From Theocolax elegans (Eukaryota > Arthropoda > Insecta > Hymenoptera > Cerocephalidae), in contig CM047429.1 in NCBI GenBank assembly GCA_026168455.1, positions 9,761,125 to 9,825,124 of the forward strand: a DNA stretch of 64,000 bases, in the 5' to 3' direction. Of the stretch, positions 63,393 to 64,000 are shown in pieces (positions within the stretch are counted from its first letter, which is position 1; the number at the start of each line of letters is the position of its first letter). The notes under the pieces are model-generated. The model saw only the letters and a list, made by a program, of their open reading frames with translations, searched no databases and was not told the DNA's origin. Position numbers and translations under genes: made by a program.

Positions 63393-63593
63393 ATTTTCTA
63401 CTACGCTGTTATTCGACTTGTCTCCCGATTCATCCGACAGTTTAACTATTTTTACCGTTGGTGCTGGAGAGGAATTTTTCCTTTTCTTTTTGGGTGCTGG
63501 ATGGGAATTTTCTTGTGTTGTGGAGGGTGCTGGATGGGAATTTTCTTGGGTTATGGTGGGTGCTAGAGAGGAATTTTTTCTTTTCTTTTGGGG

Positions 63594-63932
63594 TCAAATC
63601 AATACTGTTTTTCATAAACCGGGTTGGGCGATAATTTGTAACCGAGAATCGAAATATCTTCTTTTTCTAGTATTAAGAATGTGACTATTATCTATCTTGC
63701 TCTAGTATACAAATCCGTTCAATGTTTGTCGCAAATGCAATGAATAATTCCGATTTGTTACAATATTATTTTGGTCGTCAGAGTCTTCAAGATTTCTTGA
63801 TGTTTTACTTAACTATATCAATATATCTATGATTTACTTTCCATGTAACAAGTGCAAGCTAAGTTAGAACTCTATTGCTCTAAAATTTATTGTGGCTCAT
63901 TGTATAGGAGTATGTGACGTGTCCACTGGGGA
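63594..63932 (+). repeat. Right copy of the ~339-bp direct repeat
   Basis: Nearly identical to 55168-55507; sequence diverges abruptly at both ends. It abuts the 5' end of GYP-B copy A. It lacks TG..CA ends and a neighbouring primer-binding site, so it is not a typical LTR. The final 68 bases of the window show nothing recognisable. Confidence 0.85.
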
Positions 63933-64000
63933 TTAGGGTGGAGTCACGAATAATACAAAAAGAACTAAGAGAACGATTGCAGGTTTATTGCACTCAAGGT

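Larger units (their letters stand above)
56107..63593 (-). mobile_element. Ty3/Gypsy element GYP-B, three overlapping partial copies
   Basis: Copy A (about 60548-63593): protease, RT, RNase H, HHCC, integrase up to the C-terminal domain. Copy B (about 58503-60547): restarts within RNase H and runs to the Pro-rich tail. Copy C (56107-58502): restarts just before HHCC and runs through integrase, Pro-rich tail, zinc knuckles and polypurine tract. Shared parts are nearly identical. Copy B and the A/B junction carry clusters of one-base indels. Either real local duplications or assembly error could produce this. Confidence 0.85.

Overview
This window looks like transposon-packed chromosomal DNA from an arthropod, most likely an insect. 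It is AT-rich. It has spliced gene fragments with GT..AG introns and a succinate dehydrogenase exon of animal type. It also holds piggyBac, Ty3/Gypsy, Penelope-like and foldback elements together, a mixture familiar from insect (for example hymenopteran) genomes. No operon, CRISPR array, rRNA gene or complete host gene was found. The only well-preserved host-like coding exon is one internal exon of SDHB at 20385-20577.

Layout. 1-4.6 kb: a six-unit hairpin array closed by an inverted repeat (788-1158), then a truncated minus-strand Gypsy-type gag with a tRNA-Gly primer-binding site (1524-2950). 4.65-14.84 kb: a decayed minus-strand gene of the 'DNCGGQNRN' transposase-like family, four exons whose splice phases still fit, exon 2 tandemly duplicated. 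Its first intron contains a hammerhead-ribozyme-like motif (9199-9238) and a complete piggyBac-type element with TTAA flanks and ~640 bp inverted repeats (9892-13117). 15-26.3 kb: a 28-bp tandem repeat, a broken second piggyBac transposase, several inverted-repeat elements, the SDHB exon, a tRNA-like Pol III unit, a CACTA-like transposase fragment, a 472-bp TTAA-flanked MITE and a Penelope GIY-YIG endonuclease remnant. 26.5-29.4 kb: an ATGCAT-rich satellite and a 1.65-kb foldback element with ~740-bp arms. 30.3-36.5 kb: a young CsRn1-type Gypsy element (269-bp LTRs with about three differences) that has lost RT core, RNase H and integrase core, nested between inverted copies of another repeat. 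37-43.2 kb: a mariner-like foldback MITE, a third piggyBac element (37701-40724) whose transposase is broken by a single stop codon, and a pseudogene of a Crypton-like family. 44.9-53.4 kb: a degraded minus-strand Gypsy element with gag, protease, RT, RNase H, integrase and an extra 3' ORF. 53.4-64 kb: satellite-like repeats, then a second Gypsy family on the minus strand in three overlapping partial copies, with zinc knuckles encoded downstream of integrase in a frame overlapping the integrase tail.

The mobile parts act independently. Transposases would act on inverted repeats flanked by TTAA or TA. The Gypsy pol genes would supply protease, RT, RNase H and integrase. The CsRn1 derivative and the MITEs could move only with enzymes supplied in trans. 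Most unusual are the hairpin array, the SDHB exon stranded among repeats, the 3'-placed zinc-knuckle ORF with its overlapping-frame architecture, and the rearranged Gypsy array at the right end, which needs checking against misassembly.
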